Source of the DNA: JBAYGJ01 sp041666685
GTDB lineage: Bacteria; Patescibacteriota; Patescibacteriia; UBA10025; JAHIVO01
Assembly: GCA_041666685.1 (NCBI GenBank)
Contig: JBAYGJ010000003.1
Coordinates: 1-42,345, forward strand
Length of the DNA stretch: 42,345 nucleotides
Direction: 5' to 3'
Part shown: in pieces, positions 9,334-17,668 of the stretch
How positions within the stretch are numbered: the stretch's first letter is position 1
How the letters are laid out: each line of letters starts with the position of its first letter
Translations under genes and position numbers: made by a program
Notes under the pieces: model-generated
The model's database searches: none
Told to the model about the DNA's origin: nothing
The model's input: only the letters and a program-made list of their open reading frames with translations

Positions 9334-10257
9334 ATGGCGAAAAAAATAACATTCCTGGCTATTGCCGCCCTATTTGTGGCTGTCCTGGCCATGCCGCACA
9401 ACGCCGGAGCATTGACACTCAAACCGACATCTCGCGAGGTACTGTTGACCCCGGGTGAAAAAACTGTCACGTCCGTTGACTTGGAGAACGAAACACAAAA
9501 AGAAATAAAACTGACGACCCAAGTGGTCAATTTCACGGCGAAAAACGAGACTGGCGAGCCAGCCTTTGATTTCACCGCAACGCCGACTGACATCGCCACC
9601 TGGACTTCCCCGGAAAGCGGCCCGTTCACTTTAACTCCGGGCCAAAAACAATCAGTACTCGTGACATTCAATACCCCTGCTACGGCTACTCCGGGCGGCC
9701 ACTATGTCGCTGTTTTTTTCAACGAGGTTCCAAGCACTGACACGTCGAAGGTAAACATTGAATCTAAGCTCGGCGCCCTGTTCCTGGCCACGGTCAAAGG
9801 TACCTATGTTTCATCCGGAGAAGTTGCGAACTTCACCACGCTCAACAATAAGGCCTACTTCGACAAAGGTCCGATCTCCTTCGTCCTGCGCTACAATAAT
9901 ACTGGCGACGTACACCTCAAGCCAACCGGCTCACTGGTCATCAAAAATATGTGGGGGAAGACCGTGAAAACCATCACGGTCAATACTGAACTCGGCGCGA
10001 CATTACCCAATACCATCAGGGAGTACAGCGTTGGCGGCTGGAACAACGTCGGGAACGGATATGGACAATACACGGCCACCCTTACCCTGAAATCAGGCAC
10101 AGTTGAGAACACCAAAACCATCCATTTCTGGTTTTTCTCCGGCATGTCAATGATCATCTTCATTGTGGTCGCCATCATCCTGATTCTCCTGGCAGTCATG
10201 CTGTTGAAACGGTCCCATGGTGCACCTTCCGTGCCACCAGTGGCTCCAAAAAAATAA
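9334..10257 (+). CDS. DUF916/WxL-interacting-protein-like membrane-anchored protein 1
   Basis: 307 residues. A signal peptide (1-26, ending NAGA) is followed by an Ig-like domain with LLTPGEKTVTSVDLEN and later FTLTPGQKQSVLVTF and PGGHYVAVFF; this pattern (Pro-Gly-anchored strands, then GG-Y) is like the peptidoglycan-binding half of DUF916/WxL-interacting proteins. A second beta domain (LKPTGSLVIKNMWGKTV to the helix) parallels their second half. A C-terminal helix of about 25 residues (MSMIIFIVVAIILILLAVML) with a Lys/Arg tail anchors it. The next gene is a paralogue with the same layout. Family assignment rests on architecture and motif recall, not on a database search. Confidence 0.75.
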   Translation: MAKKITFLAIAALFVAVLAMPHNAGALTLKPTSREVLLTPGEKTVTSVDLENETQKEIKLTTQVVNFTAKNETGEPAFDFTATPTDIATWTSPESGPFTLTPGQKQSVLVTFNTPATATPGGHYVAVFFNEVPSTDTSKVNIESKLGALFLATVKGTYVSSGEVANFTTLNNKAYFDKGPISFVLRYNNTGDVHLKPTGSLVIKNMWGKTVKTITVNTELGATLPNTIREYSVGGWNNVGNGYGQYTATLTLKSGTVENTKTIHFWFFSGMSMIIFIVVAIILILLAVMLLKRSHGAPSVPPVAPKK

Positions 10258-10288
10258 TATTACCGGATTCTCAATTAACCTAGCAGTT

Positions 10289-11290
10289 ATGAACCATAAA
10301 TTGGTTCTAAAAACAATAGTGTTCAGTTTGGCCATTAGCCTGGCTGTAGCGGCTATCCCAGGGACAGCAAAAGCCATCACCCTGATACCGCCCATGCTTG
10401 AATTTGGACTGACAAAAGGCGAGCCGACCAAAACTACTATTAAAATATTCAACGAAACCACCTCGCCAGTGGAACTATATACAGAGGTAAAAAATTTCAC
10501 TGCTAGCGGAGATACTGGCCAGCCTTCTTTTGATTTCAATGAGACCGAACAGGTCGGCTTCAGCACCTGGGTCACCGTGCAAAAAGGCCCGATCACCGTA
10601 AACCCGGGCGCGCGCTTTGAAGTGCCAGTCACCATAAATACTCCGGTTAATGCCGATCCGGGCGGTCATTATGCTGCGGTTTTCTTCACCACCTCACCGC
10701 CAGCTGACGGGCAAGTGCGTATCGCTTCAAAAATAGGCACATTACTCCTGGCTCAGGTGAGCGGGGACATCAAGGAAAGCGGAAGTATTGCTGAATTCAA
10801 CACTATCAGCAATAAAAAAGGGTTCACCCGTTTACCGGTCCAATATTACACGTTGTTCCGAAATACAGGGAACATCCACCTCCGACCGACCGGCTTTATC
10901 ACCATCACCAACATCTTCGGCAAAGAGCAGGCCAAATTGGCGTTCAACTCTGCCAATGGCGCGACGCTGCCAAATTCCAGCCGGCGTTATGAAACGACTT
11001 GGGACAAACAATCCGTCAATGAATCCTCAGGAAATTTTTGGTCCAATTTCTGGAATGAATATTCAAACGAAAAGGCCAATTTTGCCATTGGACGCTTGAC
11101 GGCCACGCTGAGTGTCACAGCCGGAACATCAAACAGCGTCACCGATGGTGCATCGACGACATTTTGGGTTTTCCCATGGCACATCCTGCTGGTCTGGCTG
11201 GTCGTAGTGATATTGGCCGTTGTACTGCTGATCGTGGGGATTAAAAAATACAACCAGTGGATTGTAAAAAAATCCCAGGGTACTAAATGA
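10289..11290 (+). CDS. DUF916/WxL-interacting-protein-like membrane-anchored protein 2
   Basis: 333 residues from the ATG at 10289. The frame is open further upstream to 10217, but that part overlaps the previous gene and would precede a normal signal peptide (Lys, hydrophobic core, GTAKA). The architecture repeats that of the preceding protein: a first Ig-like domain with LTKGEPTKTTIKIFNET and DPGGHYAAVFF, a second with LRPTGFITITNIFGKEQ, then a C-terminal membrane helix (HILLVWLVVVILAVVLLIVG) and a basic tail. It carries an extra stretch near residues 245-270. Its stop overlaps the next start by four bases (ATGA), so the two are translationally coupled. It probably holds surface proteins at the membrane or wall (inference). 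Confidence 0.75.
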   Translation: MNHKLVLKTIVFSLAISLAVAAIPGTAKAITLIPPMLEFGLTKGEPTKTTIKIFNETTSPVELYTEVKNFTASGDTGQPSFDFNETEQVGFSTWVTVQKGPITVNPGARFEVPVTINTPVNADPGGHYAAVFFTTSPPADGQVRIASKIGTLLLAQVSGDIKESGSIAEFNTISNKKGFTRLPVQYYTLFRNTGNIHLRPTGFITITNIFGKEQAKLAFNSANGATLPNSSRRYETTWDKQSVNESSGNFWSNFWNEYSNEKANFAIGRLTATLSVTAGTSNSVTDGASTTFWVFPWHILLVWLVVVILAVVLLIVGIKKYNQWIVKKSQGTK

Positions 11291-12201
11291 ATGTAAAAAA
11301 ATTGGCCCAGCATTTTGGGCGCATATTCTTACTCCTGATCATTGTCCCGTTGATCGTCATGATTACGGGATATTCTGTTGTATTTGCCCAAGTTTCCCAG
11401 CAAGTCGTCATCACGGCGACAGTACCGGAGAAACCACCGCTCGAAACGCCGGACACAATCGTCATATTCAAAGGCATCGCTTATCCGTCATCAAACCTGA
11501 CCATTAGCGAGGGAGCGACTATCCTCTCGTCATTCACCCTGACCGCCCAGGCTCGTTTTGAAGTGACATACAAAACTACACCGGGCAATCACACCTACAC
11601 CATTGTCGGTACCGACTCGGACGGAATCCAGGGGCGCACATCGAACTTCACCCTGACCATGTCAGAGGGCACCACCACGACGATCAGCGGTATTTTTCTC
11701 GGCCCGACCATAACCATCGACAAATCCACCATTACCGCCGGAGAAACTGCCACATTATCCGGGACCACCGCCCCAAACAGCACGGTTAATGTTACGATCA
11801 GCACGTCCACGAGCGGCACATCGGCAGCCAGCGGACCCCAACAGGCCGTGCACACCGCCAGTTCTGACAATAATGGACGCTGGCTTCAATTGGTACGGGC
11901 CAACGACCTGAGTACAGGCCCATACACCGCCAAAGCCCAGTCTATAGAGCCTTCATTAAATTCCGTCTCAGAATTCAGCAAAACACTGGCTTTTGAAGTA
12001 AAGGGCGGCACATCGGACCAGTGCTCAACATCGCTGGCGGCAGATATCAACTGCGATGGCAAGGTCAACCTTATTGATTTTAGCATTCTGCTATTTTTCT
12101 GGAACACGACCAACCCGACAAATGCCCGCGCTGATATCAATCATGATACGCATGTAAACATCACGGACTTCAGCATCTTACTATTCTATTGGACCGGCTA
12201 A
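11287..12201 (+). CDS. Secreted protein with C-terminal type I dockerin
   Basis: 304 residues. The N-terminal signal peptide (hydrophobic 13-33, cleavage near VFAQ) is followed by two Ig-like beta domains (about 45-135 and 140-240). Residues 244-304 form a dockerin: two calcium-binding F-hand loops, DINCDGKVNLID (253-264) and DINHDTHVNITD (283-294), each followed by the near-identical FSILLFFW and FSILLFYW. Asp/Asn ligands are intact at loop positions 1, 3, 5, 9 and 12. Dockerins bind cohesin domains, and the next two genes encode cohesin-like domains on membrane anchors, so a local cohesin-dockerin complex is likely. No enzyme domain is recognisable; the protein would be a structural adaptor. 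Confidence 0.85.
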   Translation: MNVKKLAQHFGRIFLLLIIVPLIVMITGYSVVFAQVSQQVVITATVPEKPPLETPDTIVIFKGIAYPSSNLTISEGATILSSFTLTAQARFEVTYKTTPGNHTYTIVGTDSDGIQGRTSNFTLTMSEGTTTTISGIFLGPTITIDKSTITAGETATLSGTTAPNSTVNVTISTSTSGTSAASGPQQAVHTASSDNNGRWLQLVRANDLSTGPYTAKAQSIEPSLNSVSEFSKTLAFEVKGGTSDQCSTSLAADINCDGKVNLIDFSILLFFWNTTNPTNARADINHDTHVNITDFSILLFYWTG

Positions 12202-12205
12202 TCGT

Positions 12206-13333
12206 ATGAAATTATTTCGATACACAATTCTATTTATTCTGGTTACCCTCGGTATCGGGTTCGGCTCCGCGCGTTATGCACAGGCGGCTACGCTTTCGGC
12301 CTACCCCGACCATCGGACCGTCTCCCTAGGAGAGACATTCACGGTTGATATCCGTCTCAATAGCGAACAACAGGTCGTAAATGCCGTCACCGCCACGATC
12401 ATCTACCCGAAAGACCTACTGGAAGTCGTCGATGTCTCGCGTGGCGGCTCCTTTCTGACCCTATGGCCGGTCGAACCTACCATTGATACAAATACCGGCA
12501 CAATTACATTGACCGGGGGCATACCGAATGGCAGTTTTGTGGTAGATGGAAAAATCCTGACGATCACTTTCTCCACAAAAGACACTGGTGGGGTAGAAGT
12601 GAAATTCGATACGGAGACCTCCCAAGTCCTGCTGAATGATGGGGCGGGCACACCGGCAACCCTCACCCTGAATTCAGGCATTTATAAAATTGATGATTTG
12701 GGATATATCTCCATTTTATCTCCATCCCATCCCGATGAAAATAAATGGTACCGCAGCCGCAAAGCCGTCTTTGAATGGACGGCCGAAAATGACGCAGAAT
12801 ACAGCTATGTTTTGGGCATCAACCCGGACGACGTGCCTGATGATACGGCGGAACGGACAAACGGCCAGGTGACATTCAATAATGTAGCAGATGGGATTCA
12901 GTACTTTATTGTAAAAGAAAAACGGCCGAACCGGGCTTGGCAAATTGTCGGTCGCCGCCGGCTACAAATTGACGCTACGCCACCGGAACCAATCACGGCC
13001 TCTGTCAACCAGGACAACTCGGTACTGGTAGGCCAATATTACCTGGCCTATAATACCACCGATAACGCTTCCGGCATTGACTACTATGACGTCACTGAAA
13101 ATTCAACTGTATACCGCAATGTTTCATCGCCTTTTATTTTAAAAGAGCAGGACCCGAATGGTTGGCTCGTGGTCACTGCCCATGACCGGGCTGGAAACAT
13201 GACCCGGTGGACCGAGGGGACGTCCCCAACACCCGAGCGGTCACAAAATTCTTATTACCTGGCCATCATCGCAACCGCCATCATCGCAATTTTTACGGCC
13301 ATACTGATCAAGTTACGTCTGCGCCATAGATAA
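12206..13333 (+). CDS. Membrane-anchored cohesin-like surface protein
   Basis: 375 residues, starting four bases after the dockerin gene. Signal peptide 1-27 (ending AQAA). Residues 28-155 look like a cohesin: SLGETFTVDIRLNSEQQVVNA, a YPKDLLEVVDVS strand, a FLTLWPVEP turn and a LNDG strand near the end. Residues 165-255 and 256-340 are Ig/Fn3-like (VFEWTAENDAEYSY; IDATPPEPI). One C-terminal helix (YYLAIIATAIIAIFTAILIK, about 348-367) with a basic tail holds the protein outside the membrane. The following gene repeats the cohesin plus Ig arrangement. Likely role: receptor for the dockerin protein encoded upstream. Confidence 0.8.
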   Translation: MKLFRYTILFILVTLGIGFGSARYAQAATLSAYPDHRTVSLGETFTVDIRLNSEQQVVNAVTATIIYPKDLLEVVDVSRGGSFLTLWPVEPTIDTNTGTITLTGGIPNGSFVVDGKILTITFSTKDTGGVEVKFDTETSQVLLNDGAGTPATLTLNSGIYKIDDLGYISILSPSHPDENKWYRSRKAVFEWTAENDAEYSYVLGINPDDVPDDTAERTNGQVTFNNVADGIQYFIVKEKRPNRAWQIVGRRRLQIDATPPEPITASVNQDNSVLVGQYYLAYNTTDNASGIDYYDVTENSTVYRNVSSPFILKEQDPNGWLVVTAHDRAGNMTRWTEGTSPTPERSQNSYYLAIIATAIIAIFTAILIKLRLRHR

Positions 13334-13343
13334 CCACTTTGCC

Positions 13344-15767
13344 ATGAAAAAAAGGTTAGCCAGCATCATCAGTTCGGCAATCCTCATGCTAGCCATGCCA
13401 AGCTTGGTCATGGCGGCTACCTTGGTCATCAGCCCGTCCTCAAAAACCGTCGAGGTGGGGGACAGTTTCACTGTCAGTATCAGGGTCAACACCGCTGGCG
13501 TGGCCATCAATTCCGCCCAAGCGACCATTTCCTATCCGACCAGCCTGCTGGAAGCGACGGGAGTTTCTTCGCAGGGCATTTTCACTCTATGGGCCATAAG
13601 TCCGACCTACTCAAATGCTACCGGCAAGTCTACGTTCGCTGGCGGCCTGCCCAGTCCCGGATACACCGGGTCATCCGGAGCGATTGTCGGCTTAGTGTTC
13701 AAGGCTAAAGTGGCCGGGACGGCCAGCGTCACCATCAGCGGGGCAAGCATTCTGGCCAATGACGGCATCGGTACTGACGTGTTCGCCTCAGCCGGATCAG
13801 GTACCTATACAATTAACACGCCTGCTGCAGAACCCACGCCAACCCCGACGCCCACGCCAACCCCGACTGAAAAAAAAGTTCCATCCGCACCGACAATCTC
13901 CTCTACCACCCACAAAGACCAAACTGCCTGGTACAGCAACAATGGTTCGGCTTTCAGCTGGACGCGTGAGTCAGAGGTTACTGGTTTCAGCACGGCATTG
14001 GACGATAAGGCGACCGGCGCACCGGATACCGTGCAAGACACGACCGACAACAAACAAACTTTTACCGGTACCAAAGACGGAACCTGGTTTTTTCATGTCC
14101 GCGCCCAAAATAAGGATGGTTGGGGCGCGACTGGTCATTTCAAAATCAATATCGATACCACACCGCCAAACCCATTCACCGTTGAATTACCCGACGGCGC
14201 CCGCACGACCAGCCAGTCCCCCCGCCTCAGTTTTACCGCAACGGATACCCTGTCCGGAATAAAGAATTACTCCTTAGCAGTTAATGGCGGCCCGGCCACG
14301 ACTATCGCGCCTGACGCTACAGCACCGTATACGCTTGCCGGGCTCGGCGATGGAGATTACACCATCACCATCACCGCCAATGACAATGCCGGTAACTCCA
14401 CCACTACCATAGCCACCTTTACGATATATACAGAATCAACAGTCGCGCCAACGACCCCGACCGGCCCTGAACGGCCGCTGCCGGGAATCGCAAAATCAAT
14501 CAATTCTGTCCTCAAGTCAATCGATAAAATCCTGCCGGCCCCCATCCAAAGGGCAACAAAAAGGATAAGCGACTCGGTAAACGCCTTACGTGAAAACCAG
14601 ACGGTAACCAATACATTCGATGACGTGGTCAAGCCGACTTTGACTACTACGGCCATAGTCACCGCAGTCGGCGTAGCCACGACTAGCTCAGCTCTGCAGT
14701 TAACTAACCTACTTTACCTCTTCCTGCGCTTCAGCTACCTCTGGATGGCGCCGATACATTTCGGCAAGCGCCGCCGGCCATGGGGAATCGTTTTTGACAG
14801 CACAACCGGGCGGCCGATCCCGCGGACTTTGGTACGAATTTTCGCCAAAGAATTCAGTAAACTGAAAGAAAGCCAGTTAACCGATGCGGAGGGCAGATTT
14901 GGATTCCTGGTCAGTCCGGGGGAATATTTTGTGACGGCCGGAAAAGCGGGATTCGTCTTCCCGTCGCATTTTTTGCGGACTGCCATCGTCAGCCAATATG
15001 ACGAAATCTACCGGGGCGGCCTATTCACCGTCAGTCCAAAAGATGAGGGGCTGCTTACGATCAATATCCCCGTTGACCCGAAATTGGCCATCGTGTCCCA
15101 GGGCCGTATGAAATGGCTGCGTATCCTCAATGCCATCGGCATGGTATTGGAAAAAATCAATACTCCACTCCTCGTGGCAGGCTTCCTGCTGAGCTTACTG
15201 ACGGTCATTATTGAACCCTGGACAGCGAATTTTATCGTCCTGGGCGTGTACATCCTCCTCGTCTTCATCAAATCCATCATGGGCTTCCTCATCGGCCGCT
15301 CTTGGGGGCTGGTCGTTGACGATGACACTGGCAAGCCGATTGAGCTGGCCGTGATCCGGATCTATGACGCAAATTCGGGGAATATCATGGGAACTCGGGT
15401 GACCAATCAGCTTGGTCAGTTCACGTCATTTATCATGCCCGGGGAGTATTATGTCGTCATATTGAAAGAAGGATACGAGCCGTTCCGCAGCAAACCTATT
15501 GTGGTGACAAAACGCCGCGGCCTTATCCGCATGAAAGCCGGACTAATATCAAAAGACAAGCTCAAGAGCCTCCCCGAAGGAGAGGAGATCATTAATCTGG
15601 AATCTGTCGATTACCAAAAAAAGATAAAATCAGCCGTATCGGCGGGAGAACCGAAACAGGGCGTCGGGAGCGATCGGCCGGCCGGAGAGCTGAAATCGGC
15701 TGCAAGCAAATCAGTGTTCAAGCCGCCACCATTGATCACGGCGCAAAAAAAGAAACGCATCAGATAA
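13344..15767 (+). CDS. Cohesin-like multidomain membrane protein with two carboxypeptidase-regulatory-like domains
   Basis: 807 residues. Signal peptide 1-24; cohesin-like domain about 25-158, similar to the preceding gene (GIFTLWAISP corresponds to SFLTLWPVEP); a Thr-Pro linker 163-176; two Ig-like domains about 180-362; a hydrophobic stretch 433-469 followed by basic GKRRR; a carboxypeptidase-regulatory-like domain 478-545 (GIVFDSTTGRPIPRTLVRIF, then SPGEYFVTA); two membrane helices about 606-650; a second such domain 652-725; and a charged tail. It closes the surface operon and is followed by a strong hairpin. The side of the membrane on which the two last domains lie is uncertain. No catalytic site is seen; it is probably a scaffold or anchor. 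Confidence 0.8.
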   Translation: MKKRLASIISSAILMLAMPSLVMAATLVISPSSKTVEVGDSFTVSIRVNTAGVAINSAQATISYPTSLLEATGVSSQGIFTLWAISPTYSNATGKSTFAGGLPSPGYTGSSGAIVGLVFKAKVAGTASVTISGASILANDGIGTDVFASAGSGTYTINTPAAEPTPTPTPTPTPTEKKVPSAPTISSTTHKDQTAWYSNNGSAFSWTRESEVTGFSTALDDKATGAPDTVQDTTDNKQTFTGTKDGTWFFHVRAQNKDGWGATGHFKINIDTTPPNPFTVELPDGARTTSQSPRLSFTATDTLSGIKNYSLAVNGGPATTIAPDATAPYTLAGLGDGDYTITITANDNAGNSTTTIATFTIYTESTVAPTTPTGPERPLPGIAKSINSVLKSIDKILPAPIQRATKRISDSVNALRENQTVTNTFDDVVKPTLTTTAIVTAVGVATTSSALQLTNLLYLFLRFSYLWMAPIHFGKRRRPWGIVFDSTTGRPIPRTLVRIFAKEFSKLKESQLTDAEGRFGFLVSPGEYFVTAGKAGFVFPSHFLRTAIVSQYDEIYRGGLFTVSPKDEGLLTINIPVDPKLAIVSQGRMKWLRILNAIGMVLEKINTPLLVAGFLLSLLTVIIEPWTANFIVLGVYILLVFIKSIMGFLIGRSWGLVVDDDTGKPIELAVIRIYDANSGNIMGTRVTNQLGQFTSFIMPGEYYVVILKEGYEPFRSKPIVVTKRRGLIRMKAGLISKDKLKSLPEGEEIINLESVDYQKKIKSAVSAGEPKQGVGSDRPAGELKSAASKSVFKPPPLITAQKKKRIR

Positions 15768-15803
15768 AAAACTCCCCCGCACCACTTGGTGCGGGGGATG
15801 ATT
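15766..15803. terminator. Bidirectional intrinsic terminator
   Basis: Perfect 11-base stem CCCCCGCACCA (15774-15784) with TGGTGCGGGGG (15787-15797). It lies between convergent genes. On the minus strand it is followed directly by a U tract, so it mainly ends the pilin transcript; on the plus strand the downstream run is weaker (GATTATTT). Confidence 0.9.
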
Positions 15804-15821
15804 ATTTAAGATTCCGACAAC

Positions 15822-16289
15822 TTATCTCGTGACTTTGATCGACACGCCCTCTTCGCCAGTAGCGCTGACCGTAACCCGGCCGGTTAATGCATCCTTAACT
15901 ACTGAATACTTGGTTGTATAATTGGTACAGCCGGTTGAAGCTGTGCCGTCCTTGGGGTCTACTGGCATTTGAGTGAGGTAAATGCCGGTGGTACCGACCA
16001 GCTGCGGGCATAGGTCGACATCGCCTGCCACCACTGGGTTCGCCACATACAACGGGGAGGTGGTGATGCCAGCCGGTATGAGGCCCTGGTTATCAACCGC
16101 ATACTGGTGAATGGCGTTCAGGAGCGCATTTACGTCATTCCAGCGCTGCGCATTACGCGCTTGAGCGAATTGGCGGCCCGGGTTGATCGCGACGATCACG
16201 ATGGCGGCCAAAATGCCAATAATACCGATCACCACCAAGAGCTCGAGGAGCGTGAAGCCCCGACCCTTTTTGTGTGCATGTCCTGCCAT
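15822..16289 (-). CDS. Major type IV pilin candidate
   Basis: 155 residues. Class III prepilin leader: basic HKKGRG, then FTLLELLVVIGIIGILAAIV, with cleavage after Gly11 and Glu at mature position 5. The hydrophobic N-terminal helix is followed by ARNAQRWNDVNALLNAIHQY, then a short beta domain with Cys residues near positions 93 and 119 that may form the D-region disulfide. It sits at the end of the pilus cluster but has its own promoter, an AAGGA Shine-Dalgarno, a 5' hairpin and a strong terminator, as expected for the most highly made subunit. Maturation needs a PilD peptidase, which is not in this window. Confidence 0.9.
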   Translation of the reverse strand: MAGHAHKKGRGFTLLELLVVIGIIGILAAIVIVAINPGRQFAQARNAQRWNDVNALLNAIHQYAVDNQGLIPAGITTSPLYVANPVVAGDVDLCPQLVGTTGIYLTQMPVDPKDGTASTGCTNYTTKYSVVKDALTGRVTVSATGEEGVSIKVTR

Positions 16290-16307
16290 ATGTTGTTTCC
16301 TTTTGAT

Positions 16308-16324
16308 TAAGGGACTGACCCTTA
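16308..16324 (-). promoter_or_regulatory. 5' leader hairpin of pilin mRNA
   Basis: Stem TAAGGG/CCCTTA with a five-base loop, just upstream of the AAGGA ribosome-binding site of the pilin gene. It may stabilise the mRNA or tune translation. Confidence 0.4.
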
Positions 16325-16343
16325 TTAATTATTTGTTATCTAC

Positions 16344-16372
16344 AGTATATCACAAAAACACTGATATTTTAA
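16344..16372 (-). promoter_or_regulatory. Pilin promoter (extended -10)
   Basis: Reading the minus strand, TGA-TATACT has its -10 at 16349-16344, with a poor -35 (TTAAAA) 17 bases upstream. Transcription would start near 16337, giving a leader of about 48 bases with AAGGA 8-9 bases before the ATG. Confidence 0.5.
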
Positions 16373-16377
16373 GCCCT

Positions 16378-17622
16378 TTAACTGAACGGCCTCATTTTTA
16401 TGAAGTATAAAATGCCAAACACTGCCGTCAACACCACGAATACGGCGAGTAAAATTAGTCCCCGTTTATTTCGTACCATCCAGCCGGCTGCAGTCGGGAC
16501 GGATCTTAGTTTTGATGCCACATTTTTCATTTGTGCCCCCGTTAATTCTTTGCTATTGCCCTTGCTTGGGCTAAGTATATTTATACCGGCGCGCATTGTA
16601 CTGTCATTGAGTCCACGTTTTGCCAGACCGATTACCGTGGAGAAAAGTATGGGGGGTTGGGTAGTAAAAATCTTTTCATTTTGAGTAATCCCCTCGAATG
16701 GATTGGCCAGCTGGGTCTGGATGTGCAGTTGGCTGGAAAAATGCTGGGCTAAACCCGGCAACAGACTTGTCCCCCCACACAACAAAACCCGCTTGATCGA
16801 CCTACCGGAATTTTTTGAATATATCCGAATAATCTTATTAATAGCATCCAGAATGGATACCAGTAGGGGCTCGATCACTTGGGCAGTCGGCAGGGTGTTC
16901 AGCCCTGTTTTTTTCTTCATCGCATCCGCTTCTTCTTTTGGCACGGAGAGCTTTTCCGCTAACGCGTCCGTGATTCGCCGGCCGGCGATCGGGATATTTT
17001 CTGAAAAATGGACAGCCTGCTGGTCAACCACTGTCAGGATGGCCGTCCGGGCGCCGATATCGGCGATCAGGACCGGCTCAACAGCCTGGGCGCTGACGAG
17101 GGCGCGCGCCAAAGAAACTGACTCGGCTTCCAACACTTCAAGCTCAAAACCGGCTTCGCCGATCACCTGCTGGTACGACTGGGCAATATCTGTTGAGCAG
17201 GCAACATACAGCACGTCCTGGTCGTTCGTATCCTGCCTGACCACCTGGTAATCATGCCTGACCTGGTCCCAAAATAACGGCAGAGTTTCCTCAGCCTCAT
17301 ACTGGATGGCGTCACTCAGCTGCTGTCTGGAAATGACCATCGGTAATCGGAACAAATGTATGTACGCTTGCGATTCTGGCAGGGATACGACCGCTGATTT
17401 TGTGGAAAAACGACCGAATCCGGGAGCTGAAGCCGCTTCCTTCAATTTCCCGACTAATCCGGCCCGATCCTTGATCTGGCCATTTTCCACCATACCGTCG
17501 GGCAACTCAAAGCGCCGGTATGCCACGACCCGGAGTGACCTGCCTTTTTCTTTCAACTCAAGCATCTCGATCGATGCATCGGAAATGTCTATGCCCAGAG
17601 CATGTTTAGAAAATAATGCCAT
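16378..17622 (-). CDS. pilM: PilM-type pilus assembly protein with PilN-like C-terminal tail
   Basis: 414 residues. Residues 1-335 are a normal PilM: an actin/FtsA-like ATPase fold starting ALGIDISDASIEMLEL, with VLIADIGARTAILTV and RVLLCGGTSLLPGL as nucleotide-site loops, ending at FSTVIGLAKRG. PilM normally binds the INLLP-type N-terminal peptide of PilN on the cytoplasmic face. Here the same chain continues with INILSPSKG (347-355), a basic linker and one membrane helix (388-408), and stops six residues after it. No pilN or pilO gene follows. It lies downstream of the minor prepilins and upstream of the pilin. The tail looks like a PilN start reduced to motif plus helix, which would put PilM on the membrane by itself (inference). 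Confidence 0.88.
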   Translation of the reverse strand: MALFSKHALGIDISDASIEMLELKEKGRSLRVVAYRRFELPDGMVENGQIKDRAGLVGKLKEAASAPGFGRFSTKSAVVSLPESQAYIHLFRLPMVISRQQLSDAIQYEAEETLPLFWDQVRHDYQVVRQDTNDQDVLYVACSTDIAQSYQQVIGEAGFELEVLEAESVSLARALVSAQAVEPVLIADIGARTAILTVVDQQAVHFSENIPIAGRRITDALAEKLSVPKEEADAMKKKTGLNTLPTAQVIEPLLVSILDAINKIIRIYSKNSGRSIKRVLLCGGTSLLPGLAQHFSSQLHIQTQLANPFEGITQNEKIFTTQPPILFSTVIGLAKRGLNDSTMRAGINILSPSKGNSKELTGAQMKNVASKLRSVPTAAGWMVRNKRGLILLAVFVVLTAVFGILYFIKMRPFS

Positions 17623-17668
17623 AATTTTATATACCCTGCCTGTATTGTACCATTTTACTCATCCAAGC

